This document shows positions 14,148 to 23,076 of a DNA stretch of 64,000 nucleotides, piece by piece. The stretch is from the NCBI GenBank assembly GCA_041946685.1, contig JBHGAV010000014.1, positions 1-64,000 on the forward strand, read 5' to 3'. The notes below the pieces were generated by a model, which ran no database searches, was not told where the DNA came from, and saw only the letters and a program-made list of their open reading frames with translations. How positions within the stretch are numbered: position 1 is the stretch's first letter; each line of letters opens with the position of its first letter. The position numbers and the translations under genes are program-made. The stretch is from JBHGAV01 sp041946685. Lineage in GTDB: Bacteria > Acidobacteriota > Terriglobia > Bryobacterales > Bryobacteraceae.

Positions 14148-14633
14148 ATGAAGGTCGAATCTGACAGCGCGTCCGAGAAGCAGGCCAGGAGAATCCCTCC
14201 CTCCGCCTACATCATCCTGGCGGTCATGCTGGTTGTCGGCGGCGGCTTCTGGTATCTCGACCGGCAAGCCAAGCGGATGCCGGTGGAGAAGGTTGTGCTG
14301 ACACCCGAGGCCAAGGCGTACGTCAAGTACCTGAAGCTCGACGACGTCAGCATGAAGGCCACCGACGCCTACCTGCGCCAGACGCTGGTCGAGATCCTGG
14401 GCAAGATCACGAACTTCGGCGACCGCAACCTGGCGTCGGTCGAGATCAACTGCGTCTTCTATGACGCTTATGGGCAGGTTGTCCTGCGAGAGAGGGTGCC
14501 CATCGTTCGCCGGGACCGGGGAGGAATCAAGCCCGGGGAGACCAAGAACTTCCGCCTGGCCTTCGACACCATCCCGGAAAGCTGGAACCAGGCGTTGCCC
14601 CAACTGGTGATCGCGCGGATCATCTTCAACTAG
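14148..14633 (+). CDS. single-span membrane protein with a beta domain (DUF2393/FxLYD-like)
   Basis: 161 residues, starting behind AGGGGAG. One N-terminal transmembrane helix (PSAYIILAVMLVVGGGFWYL) anchors a domain in which GKITNFGDRNLASVEINCVFYDAYGQVV leads to GGIKPGETKNFRLAF. That is the immunoglobulin-like pattern of extracytoplasmic FxLYD/DUF2393 proteins. It diverges from the YjbQ-like gene, 21 bp apart, and starts the plus-strand run. Function unknown. Confidence 0.75.
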   Translation: MKVESDSASEKQARRIPPSAYIILAVMLVVGGGFWYLDRQAKRMPVEKVVLTPEAKAYVKYLKLDDVSMKATDAYLRQTLVEILGKITNFGDRNLASVEINCVFYDAYGQVVLRERVPIVRRDRGGIKPGETKNFRLAFDTIPESWNQALPQLVIARIIFN

Positions 14634-14640
14634 TCTGGCC

Positions 14641-14910
14641 GTGACTCTCGACGAGATCAGGCAGCGACTGGTTTCCGGGGGAGTCGTACGGCTGAAGGTC
14701 AAGGTCACACCCAAGGCCGGCCGGTCTGAAATCCAGGGCTTCCTGGCGGACGGCACCCTGAAAGCGCGGGTGCGGGCGGCTCCCGAGAGAGGCAAGGCCA
14801 ACGCGGAATTGTGCGAGCTGGTGGCCAGGGAATTGGGGCTCAAGCCGTCGCAAGTGGAGGTTCTGGCCGGCGCCTCCTCGCCCCTGAAGACGATACTGGT
14901 AAGATCGTAG
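14641..14910 (+). CDS. DUF167/UPF0235 (YggU-like) protein
   Basis: 89 residues from a GTG 7 bp after the previous stop. LKVKVTPKAGRSEIQGF, then LKARVRAAPERGKANAEL and the end VEVLAGASSPLKTILV are the conserved YggU/UPF0235 pattern: a small alpha/beta fold of unknown function found across bacteria. Confidence 0.9.
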   Translation: MTLDEIRQRLVSGGVVRLKVKVTPKAGRSEIQGFLADGTLKARVRAAPERGKANAELCELVARELGLKPSQVEVLAGASSPLKTILVRS

Positions 14911-14914
14911 CGAC

Positions 14915-15577
14915 ATGACGAAGCAAAGAATCCTTTCTTCCATCATCGACATCGGGATTGTTCCCGTGGTGCGCGTGTCCAGCCCGGAGGGTGCGGTCAA
15001 GTCCATCGAAGCCATCTATCGGGGCGGCATCCGCGCCGCCGAGATCACGATGACCGTTCCCGGCGCGCTGAAGGCGCTTGAGAAGGTCGCCGACCAGTTC
15101 GGCGATAAGATCGTCCTCGGCGCGGGCACCGTGCTGGACGCCGAGACGGCGCGGATGGCCATGCTGGCCGGCGCCGAGTTCTTTGTCGCACCGAACCTGC
15201 GGATCGCCACCATTGAGATGGCCCAGCGTTACTCCAAGGTCGTGATGCCGGGCGCGCTGACCCCCACCGAGGTCCTGACCGCCTGGGAAGCCGGCGCGGA
15301 CATCGTCAAGATCTTCCCTTGCGGCAACGTCGGCGGGCCCAAGTACATCAAGGCGCTCAAGGCTCCCTGTCCCCAGATCGAGATGATCCCCACTGGCGGC
15401 GTGAACCTGGAGACCGCCGGGGAGTTTCTGAAGGCCGGCGCCTGCGCCGTCGCCGTTGGGGCCGAAATGGTCGACGCCAAGGCGGTAAAGGAAGGCCGCT
15501 GGGAGGTCATCGAGGACAAGGCGAAGCAGTACCTGGCCGTCATCGCCAAGGCCCGCGCCGAAATGGCCGCTTCCTAG
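14915..15577 (+). CDS. eda: KDPG/KHG aldolase family protein
   Basis: 220 residues, a TIM-barrel class I aldolase. E43 in AAEITM and K132 in DIVKIFPCGNVGG are the expected catalytic Glu and Schiff-base Lys; LGAGTVLD and PTGGVNLE are the conserved phosphate loops. It cleaves 2-keto-3-deoxy-6-phosphogluconate (Entner-Doudoroff pathway) or a related 2-keto-3-deoxy acid phosphate. No edd neighbour is seen, so the physiological substrate is open. It follows the DUF167 gene by 4 bp. Confidence 0.9.
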   Translation: MTKQRILSSIIDIGIVPVVRVSSPEGAVKSIEAIYRGGIRAAEITMTVPGALKALEKVADQFGDKIVLGAGTVLDAETARMAMLAGAEFFVAPNLRIATIEMAQRYSKVVMPGALTPTEVLTAWEAGADIVKIFPCGNVGGPKYIKALKAPCPQIEMIPTGGVNLETAGEFLKAGACAVAVGAEMVDAKAVKEGRWEVIEDKAKQYLAVIAKARAEMAAS

Positions 15578-15623
15578 CTCGCGCCGTGCGCCCGTCCTGG
15601 CATGCTAAACTTGAGGACCGGCT

Positions 15624-15794
15624 ATGGCTATCAGTAAGGATCTGCTTGACATATTGGTGTGCCCGTTGTGCAAGGCGCCGGTCGAACTGAAGCAGGACGA
15701 GAACGGCCTCAAGTGCAGCCAGTGCAAGCGGGTTTACCCCATTCGGGACGACATACCGGTCATGCTGGTCGACGAGGCCAGAATCGAAGAGTGA
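15624..15794 (+). CDS. small zinc-ribbon-like protein (Trm112/UPF0434 family)
   Basis: 56 residues. CPLCKAPVEL and CSQCKRVYPI give two CxxC knuckles for one zinc. SKDLLDILVCP at the start and YPIRDDIPVML at the end are the Trm112/YcaR family pattern. Members act as methyltransferase partners in eukaryotes and archaea; the bacterial role is unclear. It lies between eda and the MsbA-like gene, and in many bacteria its homologue sits by lipid A genes, which fits the exporter downstream. Confidence 0.85.
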   Translation: MAISKDLLDILVCPLCKAPVELKQDENGLKCSQCKRVYPIRDDIPVMLVDEARIEE

Positions 15795-15843
15795 CACTCC
15801 GCTTCGGGTCGCAGTCGACTTTCGCTGCCACGGAGGTAGACGC

Positions 15844-17664
15844 GTGAGCGAGTTCCGCAGGCTGTTGCGTTACGTGCGGCCTTACGCGGCGCCTCTCTTC
15901 ATCTCCGTCTTCCTGATGTTGTGCGTCGGCGTGACGCACATGCTCATGGCCAAGCTGATCGGGCCGGTGCTGGACCGCGTCCTGAGCACCGTGCCCTCCG
16001 AGGACCCCGTTCCTCTTTTCCGGGTCCCGTTTGGCGGAGCGGTTCTCTACCTCAACGATCTCATCCCCTCCTGGATTCACAACATCTGGACCATGATCGC
16101 AGCCGGGATCCTCGGCGTCTTCCTGCTGCGCGGCCTGTTCGACTACGCCGGCAACTACATGGTGAACTACGTCGGCCTCTCGACGGTCACCGACCTGCGG
16201 CAGGCGGTCTTCGACAAGATCCTGCGGCACGGCGCCGAGTTCTTCGAATCCCACTCGACCGGCCGTCTGATGTCGTCCATCATGAACGACATCGACAAGA
16301 TCCAGGTCGCTACCTCTCACATTCTCGCGGACCTGTTGAGGCAGTTCTCCATCGCCGCCTGGCTGCTCTACATGCTGGTCGATACGGATTGGCGGCTGGC
16401 CGTTGTCAGCCTGACCCTGCTTCCGTTCGTGCTGGTGCCCACGGCGCGCATCGGCAAGCGCATCCGCAAGACCACCCGGCGCGCCCAGGATGACACGGCA
16501 GAACTGAACCAGATCCTCCAGGAGACTCTGAGCGGCCACCAGGTCGTCCGGGCCTTCGGAGCTGAGGAGTACGAATCACGCCGGTTCCGCCATGCCTCCA
16601 GCCGCCTGAAGACCAGCAACCTGAGATATGTTGCCCAGCAGGCCCTCGCCAGTCCCCTGATCGAGTTTTTCGGCGCCGTCACCATCGTCGGCTTGTTGAC
16701 CTACGCCCGGACCCAGATCAAGGCCGGCCAGATGACGGCTGGGGAGTTCACCAGCTTCGTGGTCGCGCTGCTCATGCTCTACGAGCCGGTAAAAAGGCTG
16801 ACCGGCATCTACAACATCTTTCAGCAGGCGCTGGGGGCCACCCAGCGGGTTTTCGAGTACCTGGACCGCCCGGAGTCGATCCAGGAGAAGCCGGGCGCCG
16901 TCGCGCTGAAACGGTTCGAGCAGTCCATCGTCTACGACCGGGTTTCCTTCAGCTATCCCAACGCGTTCAACGGATTTCACTTGGAGGACGTCAGCCTCGA
17001 AGTGAAGGCAGGCGAGGTGCTGGCCCTGGTGGGACCGAGCGGCGCGGGTAAGTCCTCTCTCGTGCAGCTTCTGCCGCGCTTCTATGATGTGACCGGCGGT
17101 GCCGTCCGCGTGGATGGCCGAGACGTGCGGGACTTCCAGCTTGCCTCGCTGCGCCAGAAGATCAGCATCGTCCCTCAGGAGACCTTCCTGTTCAACGACA
17201 CCGTGGCCAACAACATCCGCTACGGACGGCAGGACGTCTCGGCCCGCGGGATAAGAGAAGCCGCCCGCAATGCCCTGTGCGAGGAGTTCATTCTCCAGAT
17301 GCCACAGGGCTACGAGACGGTGATCGGCGAGCGCGGACTGAAGCTCAGCGGAGGCCAACGGCAGCGAATCGCAATTGCCCGCGCGCTGCTCGAAAACGCG
17401 CCGATCCTCATACTCGATGAGGCCACCAGCCACCTGGACAGCGAGTCTGAGGCCCTGGTCCAGCAGGCTCTGGCGAGGCTGATGGCCGGCCGCACGGTCA
17501 TTGTTATCGCCCACCGGCTTTCGACCACCCGTCGCGCGGACAAGATCGTCGTCCTCGATCAGGGGCGCATCTGCGAAAGGGGCACCCACGACCAGCTCCT
17601 CAGCGCTGGTGGTGTGTATCAGAAGCTGTATGAGCTTCAGTTCCTGGTCACGGGGCCGGTTTGA
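15844..17664 (+). CDS. MsbA-like lipid/multidrug ABC exporter
   Basis: 606 residues from a GTG behind GGAGG: a half-transporter with an N-terminal six-span membrane domain (about 15-320) and a C-terminal ATPase. Walker A GPSGAGKSS is near 399, the signature LSGGQRQR near 502, Walker B ILILDEATSHLD near 522 and the H-loop IAHRLST near 555. It works as a homodimer. The MsbA-like length and the Trm112-family neighbour suggest lipid A core flipping, but a drug exporter cannot be excluded. Confidence 0.88.
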   Translation: MSEFRRLLRYVRPYAAPLFISVFLMLCVGVTHMLMAKLIGPVLDRVLSTVPSEDPVPLFRVPFGGAVLYLNDLIPSWIHNIWTMIAAGILGVFLLRGLFDYAGNYMVNYVGLSTVTDLRQAVFDKILRHGAEFFESHSTGRLMSSIMNDIDKIQVATSHILADLLRQFSIAAWLLYMLVDTDWRLAVVSLTLLPFVLVPTARIGKRIRKTTRRAQDDTAELNQILQETLSGHQVVRAFGAEEYESRRFRHASSRLKTSNLRYVAQQALASPLIEFFGAVTIVGLLTYARTQIKAGQMTAGEFTSFVVALLMLYEPVKRLTGIYNIFQQALGATQRVFEYLDRPESIQEKPGAVALKRFEQSIVYDRVSFSYPNAFNGFHLEDVSLEVKAGEVLALVGPSGAGKSSLVQLLPRFYDVTGGAVRVDGRDVRDFQLASLRQKISIVPQETFLFNDTVANNIRYGRQDVSARGIREAARNALCEEFILQMPQGYETVIGERGLKLSGGQRQRIAIARALLENAPILILDEATSHLDSESEALVQQALARLMAGRTVIVIAHRLSTTRRADKIVVLDQGRICERGTHDQLLSAGGVYQKLYELQFLVTGPV

Positions 17665-17671
17665 GAACGCC

Positions 17672-18562
17672 ATGAGAATCCGAAGCATGACGGGCTTTGC
17701 CCGAATCCAGAAGACCTCCGAAGAGGGCGATGTCGTCGTCTCGGTGAAGAGCGTCAACCACCGCGGCCTTGACCTCCACATTCACGCGCCCGAGGAGTTA
17801 GACGGTTTTGAGAACGCTATCCGTGCCGTGGCCAGGCGTCATGCCTTGCGCGGTCACGTGCAGGTGCGCGTTGCCTTCACCAGGAGACGGCCGATTGCCT
17901 GCACGCTGAACCGGGGCCTGCTCGAAGCCTACCTGGCGGCTTTTGGGCAGGCGGCAGGCGAACTCGGCGTCCCGGCCGAGCCCGACCTGAACGCCGCGCT
18001 CAGCCTGCCCGGTATGTTCCGGGAGGCCGCCGACGAGGAGGCCGGCGCGGCCACCGAGCAACTCCTGGTATCTGCCGTCGAAGAGGCCATGCAGGCTCTG
18101 AATGAGTTCCGGGAACGTGAAGGAGCCGAGCTCGCGTCCGATTTGAGAGCCAGAGCCATCTCCGTCAGTGAGGCGACCGCCCGTATGGAGGAGCTTCGTG
18201 CCGGCGTGCTTCCTGCGTTCCAGACCCGATTGAACGAGCGCCTTGCCGCCTTGCTCGGCGGAGCCTCAATCGATCCTCAGCGCTTGGCCCAGGAAGTCGC
18301 CGTGCTGGCCGACAAGAGCGACATCAGCGAGGAATTGATCCGCCTCAAGGTCCATGTGGCTCAATTGCAGGCCATGCTGGACGCCGGCGGCGAAGTCGGC
18401 AAGAGGCTCGATTTCCTGCTTCAGGAAATGGGCCGGGAAACCAATACCATCCTCTCCAAGACCGCGGGGATTGGTGAGCTGGGTCTCGGCATTACCGACC
18501 TCGCCCTGGCCGTCAAGTCGGAAATTGAGAAGATTCGAGAGCAGTCACTTAATCTGGAATGA
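17672..18562 (+). CDS. yicC: YicC family endoribonuclease
   Basis: 296 residues from the ATG at 17672, 7 bp after the exporter stop. It starts with the family signature IRSMTGFAR, continues VVSVKSVNHRGLDLHIHAPEEL, and ends with the conserved RLDFLLQEMGRETNTILSK and LAVKSEIEKIREQ. E. coli YicC is an endoribonuclease acting on sRNA/mRNA targets. ATGA overlap with gmk is a common arrangement. Confidence 0.93.
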   Translation: MRIRSMTGFARIQKTSEEGDVVVSVKSVNHRGLDLHIHAPEELDGFENAIRAVARRHALRGHVQVRVAFTRRRPIACTLNRGLLEAYLAAFGQAAGELGVPAEPDLNAALSLPGMFREAADEEAGAATEQLLVSAVEEAMQALNEFREREGAELASDLRARAISVSEATARMEELRAGVLPAFQTRLNERLAALLGGASIDPQRLAQEVAVLADKSDISEELIRLKVHVAQLQAMLDAGGEVGKRLDFLLQEMGRETNTILSKTAGIGELGLGITDLALAVKSEIEKIREQSLNLE

Positions 18563-19176
18563 GCATCGTCTTCATCGTCTCGGCGCCCTCCGGCTCGGGC
18601 AAGTCCACACTGGTCACGAGACTCCGGCAGTCCGTCCCTGGCCTTTTGTTTTCAGTTTCTTACACGACAAGGCCACCACGTGGGCAGGAACAGCCGGGGC
18701 AGAATTACTACTACATCAGTAGAGGGGAGTTCGAGCAGCGTATCTCGCGCGACGAGTTTCTGGAGCATGCCCTCGTCTTCGGCAACTACTACGGCACGCA
18801 CCGCAGCTTCCTGGAGCGGGCTCGCGCCGAGGGAATCGATCTGGTCCTCGACATCGACGTCCAAGGTGCGAGACAATTGAAGAGTCGGATTCCGGATGCT
18901 GTCAGCATCTTCGTTCTTGCACCTTCCCGCAAGATTCTGGAACAAAGGCTGCGCGATCGCTCCGAAGATCAGGAGGACGTGATCCAGAGGCGTCTGCGCG
19001 AGGCGGCGGAGGAGATCCGGAACTACACCTCCTACGACTACGTGGTGGTGAACGACGAAGTGGACGTCGCAGCAGACACATTGGTCTCAATTGTGAAGGC
19101 CGAGCGGGCCCGGCGGGACCGTATTGAGAGTAAAGTCCGGCCTATCCTGGCCACATTCGAAGAGAAGGGCGACTGA
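18559..19176 (+). CDS. gmk: guanylate kinase
   Basis: 205 residues, overlapping yicC by 4 bp. It phosphorylates GMP and dGMP. The P-loop SAPSGSGKST is near residues 8-17, the GMP-binding segment SYTTRPPRGQEQPGQNYYYI follows, and DIDVQGARQLK and the lid RLRDRSEDQEDVIQRRL are intact. It is followed by rpoZ, a common gene order. Confidence 0.96.
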   Translation: MSIVFIVSAPSGSGKSTLVTRLRQSVPGLLFSVSYTTRPPRGQEQPGQNYYYISRGEFEQRISRDEFLEHALVFGNYYGTHRSFLERARAEGIDLVLDIDVQGARQLKSRIPDAVSIFVLAPSRKILEQRLRDRSEDQEDVIQRRLREAAEEIRNYTSYDYVVVNDEVDVAADTLVSIVKAERARRDRIESKVRPILATFEEKGD

Positions 19177-19196
19177 GCAAGCAGATAGCAGGTCAT

Positions 19197-19448
19197 ATGA
19201 GTGACACACCCCTGAGGAACAACAGTCCTCACACCATCCCCGACGATCCTGAGCAGAGCACCTATCGCTGGATCATCATCGCGGCGAAGCGGGCGCGCCA
19301 GCTCCAGGGCGGCGCGCGTCCCTTTTTGCCGACGACCTCCAAGAAGCCGACGGTGATCGCGATGGAGGAGGTCCGCCGGGGGCTCGTGAAGTGGGAGGAC
19401 CCCGCCACGGCTCCGGTCGAGGAGGCCGAACCGCAACCGGAGGAGTGA
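19197..19448 (+). CDS. rpoZ: RNA polymerase omega subunit
   Basis: 83 residues. YRWIIIAAKRARQLQGGARP matches the conserved omega core that wraps the beta-prime C-terminus, followed by KPTVIAMEEVRRG. The N-terminus before residue 20 and the acidic Pro-rich tail are variable. The position between gmk and coaBC is the usual one and supports the call in spite of its short length. Confidence 0.92.
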   Translation: MSDTPLRNNSPHTIPDDPEQSTYRWIIIAAKRARQLQGGARPFLPTTSKKPTVIAMEEVRRGLVKWEDPATAPVEEAEPQPEE

Positions 19449-19451
19449 CGG

Positions 19452-20657
19452 ATGCGCGCTCTGGTCGGCATCGGCGGCGGCATAGCGGCCTACAAGGCAG
19501 CCGAACTGACGCGCGACCTGATCGAGGGCGGCCTGGAAGTCCAGGTGATCATGACCCGGGCGGCGCGCGAGTTCGTGCGGCCTCTGACCTTCACCGCCCT
19601 TACCGGCCGCAAGGTAATCACGGACCTTTTCCCCAAGGCGGGAGGCGAGGAGACTCTCTCCAGCGCGGTCGAGCACATCGGCGTCGCCGCCGAGGGTGAC
19701 GTGCTCGTGGTCGCTCCCGCCACCGCCGATTTGATGGCGAAGTTCGCCCACGGCCTGGCGGGCGACTTTCTTTCCACGCTGTATCTAGCATTCACCGGCC
19801 CGGTGGTGCTGGCCCCCGCAATGAACACCAACATGTGGAGGCACGCCGCCACGCAAGCCAACCTCGAAGTCTTGCGCAGCAGAGGTCACGTCATCGTCGG
19901 ACCCGACGAGGGCGCCCTGGCCTGCGGCACGGTCGGCCCCGGCCGCATGTCCGAGCCGGAGGCGATCGCGGCCGCCGTGCTGTCCCTGTTGAACAGGAAG
20001 CGTGACCTCGAAGGGGAAACGGTCCTCGTCACTGCCGGACCGACCCAGGAGCCCCTGGATCCCGTGCGTTACATCTCCAACCGCTCCACGGGCAAGATGG
20101 GTTACGCTGTGGCCGAGGCGGCCTCGGCCCGGGGCGCGAGAGTCATCCTCGTCTCCGGTCCTGTTCACCTCTCCGAGCCTCCGGGGGTATCCGTGATCAA
20201 GGTTCGCACCGCTGCCGAGATGAGGCAGGCGGTGCTCGACAACCTGGAGCCGGCGACCATCATCGTCAAGGCCGCCGCCGTGGCCGACTACCATGTGTCC
20301 AAGGTGCCTGCGCAGAAGGTCAAGAAGACCGCCGCGAGAGTCTCGCTGGAGCTCGATCCGACACCGGACATCCTCGCCGAAGTCGGAAAGCGGAAAGGCG
20401 ACCGGCTGCTCATCGGCTTCGCCGCCGAGACCGAGAACCTCCGCCAGGAGGCCTGCCGCAAGCTTCAGTCGAAGAGCTGCGACATGGTGGTCGGCAACCT
20501 GGTCGGGCAGGAAGGCGCCGGCTTTGAGTCCGACACCAACGAAGTCATTCTGGCTCTGGCCACGGGCGAGGTGGTCGCCGTGCCGCCCGCCTCCAAGCGG
20601 GAGGTCGCCGAGCGGATTCTGGACGAAGCGCTGAAGCTGCGGTTGTCGCTGCGATGA
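19452..20657 (+). CDS. coaBC: bifunctional phosphopantothenoylcysteine decarboxylase/synthetase
   Basis: 401 residues. The CoaC half (1-180) has GGGIAAYKA, the catalytic His in EHIGVA, PAMNTNMW and the active-site Cys in ALACGTVGPGRM. The CoaB half starts with VLVTAGPTQEPLDPVRYISNRSTGKMGYA and contains KAAAVADYH. Together they make 4'-phosphopantetheine from phosphopantothenate, Cys and CTP for coenzyme A. It starts 3 bp after rpoZ and overlaps the UDG gene by 4 bp. Confidence 0.96.
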   Translation: MRALVGIGGGIAAYKAAELTRDLIEGGLEVQVIMTRAAREFVRPLTFTALTGRKVITDLFPKAGGEETLSSAVEHIGVAAEGDVLVVAPATADLMAKFAHGLAGDFLSTLYLAFTGPVVLAPAMNTNMWRHAATQANLEVLRSRGHVIVGPDEGALACGTVGPGRMSEPEAIAAAVLSLLNRKRDLEGETVLVTAGPTQEPLDPVRYISNRSTGKMGYAVAEAASARGARVILVSGPVHLSEPPGVSVIKVRTAAEMRQAVLDNLEPATIIVKAAAVADYHVSKVPAQKVKKTAARVSLELDPTPDILAEVGKRKGDRLLIGFAAETENLRQEACRKLQSKSCDMVVGNLVGQEGAGFESDTNEVILALATGEVVAVPPASKREVAERILDEALKLRLSLR

Positions 20658-21361
20658 ACCGCGAGCTTTTAAGGCAGTATCTCGCCTACTACCAGGACCT
20701 CGGCATCACCCATCTGTATGTGCGCCAATCCGCTGGCGCTCATACTGAGCCGCAACCGGAGGGGGCGGTTGCCGCCCCGAGCGCCGCCGCCGAGTCCCTC
20801 GACCTCATCCGCGAAGACCTCGGCGACTGCCGCCGCTGCCGCCTGCACGAGGGCCGCAACAAACTGGTCTTCGGCGTGGGCAACGAACAGGCCAGGCTCG
20901 TGTTTGTCGGCGAGGGTCCCGGAGCGGATGAGGATGCACAAGGAATTCCGTTTGTCGGCCGGGCCGGCCAGTTGCTCACCCAGATGATCGAGGGCACGGC
21001 GCACAAGGAGGGGATTCCCCTGCTCCGCAAGGACGTCTACATCTGCAACGTGGTGAAGTGCCGGCCGCCGGAGAACCGCACTCCCTTACCCGATGAGATG
21101 GAGACCTGCGGACCGTTCCTGGTGCGCCAGCTTCTGGCCATCCGGCCCAAGGCCATCTGCCTGCTCGGCGCAACCGCCGCCAAGGCGCTGCTGGAACGCA
21201 AAGAGGGCGTCACCAAGCTGCGCGGCAACTGGTACCGCTGGCGCGACATCCCGGTCATGGTCACCTATCACCCCTCTTACCTCCTGCGTCCCTACAACCA
21301 GTCCGCCAAGCGCGAGGCGTGGGAAGACCTCAAGAAGGTGTTGCACTATGTCTACGACTGA
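20654..21361 (+). CDS. family 4 uracil-DNA glycosylase (Fe-S type)
   Basis: 235 residues. It removes uracil from DNA. Motif A GEGPGADED at 87-95, HPSYLLR at 206-212, and four Cys (59, 62, 136, 152) placed to bind a 4Fe-4S cluster identify a type 4 (UDGa) enzyme. An N-terminal 45-residue extension precedes the domain. It overlaps coaBC by 4 bp and tmk by 14 bp. Confidence 0.93.
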   Translation: MNRELLRQYLAYYQDLGITHLYVRQSAGAHTEPQPEGAVAAPSAAAESLDLIREDLGDCRRCRLHEGRNKLVFGVGNEQARLVFVGEGPGADEDAQGIPFVGRAGQLLTQMIEGTAHKEGIPLLRKDVYICNVVKCRPPENRTPLPDEMETCGPFLVRQLLAIRPKAICLLGATAAKALLERKEGVTKLRGNWYRWRDIPVMVTYHPSYLLRPYNQSAKREAWEDLKKVLHYVYD

Positions 21362-22025
21362 ATCTCACCGCGGGCTTTTCATCACCTTCGAAGGCATGGA
21401 CGGAAGCGGCAAGACCACGCAGATGCGCATGCTCGCCGAGCGTCTCCGGCAGGCGGGCCACGAGGTGCTTGAGAGTTACGAGCCAGGAGGAACGCGCATC
21501 GGGACACAGGTCCGCCGCATTCTGCTGGATTCGGCCAATCAGGAGCTTTGCCCCACTGCCGAGCTTCTGCTGTACTTCGCCTGCCGGGCGCAGAACGTGG
21601 ACGAGTGGATCCTGCCGGCCCTGCGGGGAGGTCAGGTCGTTCTCTCCGACCGTTTCACCGACTCCACCCTGGTTTATCAGGGTGTGGGGCGCGGCCTTGG
21701 AACGGACGTGGTCCTCAACCTGGACCGGATCGCCTGCCGCGGCCTTGTCCCCAACTTGACCCTGCTGTTCGACATCGACCTGGAGACAAGCCTGGCGCGG
21801 GCGCAGGCTCGCAATCGGACTGTCCAGCAAAGCGGCGGAGTTGCGGAAACGCGCATGGACGACCAGGAGATCGAATTCCACCGGCGCGTCCGGGAGGCCT
21901 ATATCGAGCTTGCCGCAGCCGAGCCGCGCCGCTTCGTCGTGATCGATGGCCGTCCGGATGTGGAAACAGTCGCCGGAGCCGTGTGGGAGGCCGTGAAGGG
22001 GCGGCTTGCGAGACTCCATGTTTGA
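21348..22025 (+). CDS. tmk: thymidylate kinase
   Basis: 225 residues from the ATG at 21348, overlapping the UDG gene end. FEGMDGSGKTTQ is the P-loop, DRFTDSTLVYQGVGRG the dTMP-binding segment with the DR(F/Y) motif, and DIDLETSLARAQAR the lid-proximal part. It makes dTDP for DNA synthesis. Overlap with holB by 8 bp continues the replication-related run; tmk-holB pairing is very common. Confidence 0.95.
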   Translation: MSTTESHRGLFITFEGMDGSGKTTQMRMLAERLRQAGHEVLESYEPGGTRIGTQVRRILLDSANQELCPTAELLLYFACRAQNVDEWILPALRGGQVVLSDRFTDSTLVYQGVGRGLGTDVVLNLDRIACRGLVPNLTLLFDIDLETSLARAQARNRTVQQSGGVAETRMDDQEIEFHRRVREAYIELAAAEPRRFVVIDGRPDVETVAGAVWEAVKGRLARLHV

Positions 22026-23049
22026 GGGCTTCTACGGCAACGAGAGGGTGACCGCCGCGCTCGAGCGCATGGTGGCGCAGGACCGCCTCCCGCAGACCTT
22101 GCTCTTGGCGGGCCCGGAGGGGGTTGGAAAGGCGACGCTGGCGCGCCGCCTGGCGGCGGGCCTGCTCGGGGACCGGGAGAAGATCGAGCAGGACGACCTG
22201 AGCCTTCCCTCCAATCTTTCGCTCATCGAGGAACGGGAGAAGTGGCCCGCCGAACGGCGCGCGGAAGATCCACTCCTGTTCGCCTCGCATCCGGACTTTC
22301 TCACCTTCCCTCCGGACGGCCCGCTGCGGCAAATCACCATCCAGCAGATGCGGCGTCTCAAGGATCTGGCGCAGTTCAAACCACGACGCGGCTCAAGACG
22401 CCTGTTTCTCATCGACCACCTCGACCGCGCCAACGAGCAGGCGGCCAATTCCCTACTCAAGACGCTGGAGGAGCCGCCCGATCACCTGACACTGGTGATC
22501 ACCGCCGAAAACGCCCAGGACCTGTTGCCGACCATCCGGTCCCGCGCCGTCCCCTTCTATCTGACGCCGGTAACGGCTGAACAGATGAAGCTGTTCGTTG
22601 CTAAGCGCCGTCTTGACCAGCCCGAGCGCCGCATCGCTTTGGCCGGCGGCAGGCCCGGCGTTGCGGTCGCGCTGGATCTGGAGGAGTACGACCGCCGTCG
22701 CGACGCGATGCTCGGGATGCTCGAGTCCGCCTCGGGCGCGGCCTCTTTCAGCGCCTGGCTCGACCACGCCGACGCCGTCACCGGCCGCCGGGAGGAGAAA
22801 CTGGAAGACCACCTCAAAGTGCTATATGGTCTGCTTTCGGATCTGCTGGCGATCCGCGAGGGCTCCGGTGAAATCTGCAACGCGGAAGTTCGCAGCCGGC
22901 TTGAAGCGCTGGCCGGGCGTGTTTCGTTCCAGTGGATCCGCTCGGCGGTCGCCAAGACGGACGAAGTTATCAGCCTCCTCCGCCGCAATATCCAGAAGGG
23001 AATCGCCCTCGACGCCTGGGTCTTATCCCTCCGCGGGGCGGGCCTTTAG
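22018..23049 (+). CDS. holB: DNA polymerase III delta-prime subunit
   Basis: 343 residues from the ATG at 22018; an in-frame TTG 12 bp upstream is less likely. It is an AAA+ clamp-loader subunit: a P-loop-like GPEGVGKATLA (Ala in place of Ser/Thr after the Lys), and the sensor segments FLIDHLDRANEQAANSLLKTLEEPP with TIRSRAVPF. The Ser-Arg-Cys-type SRC motif reads SRA here. It acts with DnaX and HolA to load the beta clamp. Confidence 0.9.
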   Translation: MFEGFYGNERVTAALERMVAQDRLPQTLLLAGPEGVGKATLARRLAAGLLGDREKIEQDDLSLPSNLSLIEEREKWPAERRAEDPLLFASHPDFLTFPPDGPLRQITIQQMRRLKDLAQFKPRRGSRRLFLIDHLDRANEQAANSLLKTLEEPPDHLTLVITAENAQDLLPTIRSRAVPFYLTPVTAEQMKLFVAKRRLDQPERRIALAGGRPGVAVALDLEEYDRRRDAMLGMLESASGAASFSAWLDHADAVTGRREEKLEDHLKVLYGLLSDLLAIREGSGEICNAEVRSRLEALAGRVSFQWIRSAVAKTDEVISLLRRNIQKGIALDAWVLSLRGAGL

Positions 23050-23054
23050 GCTGC

Positions 23055-23074
23055 CGCCGGGCTTCCGCCCGGCG
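23055..23074. terminator. hairpin between convergent genes holB and tolC-like
   Basis: CGCCGGGC-TTCC-GCCCGGCG is a perfect 8-bp stem with a tetraloop filling the 27-bp gap between the two stop codons. There is no T-tract, so it may be a weak or Rho-assisted bidirectional terminator. Confidence 0.5.
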
Positions 23075-23076
23075 CG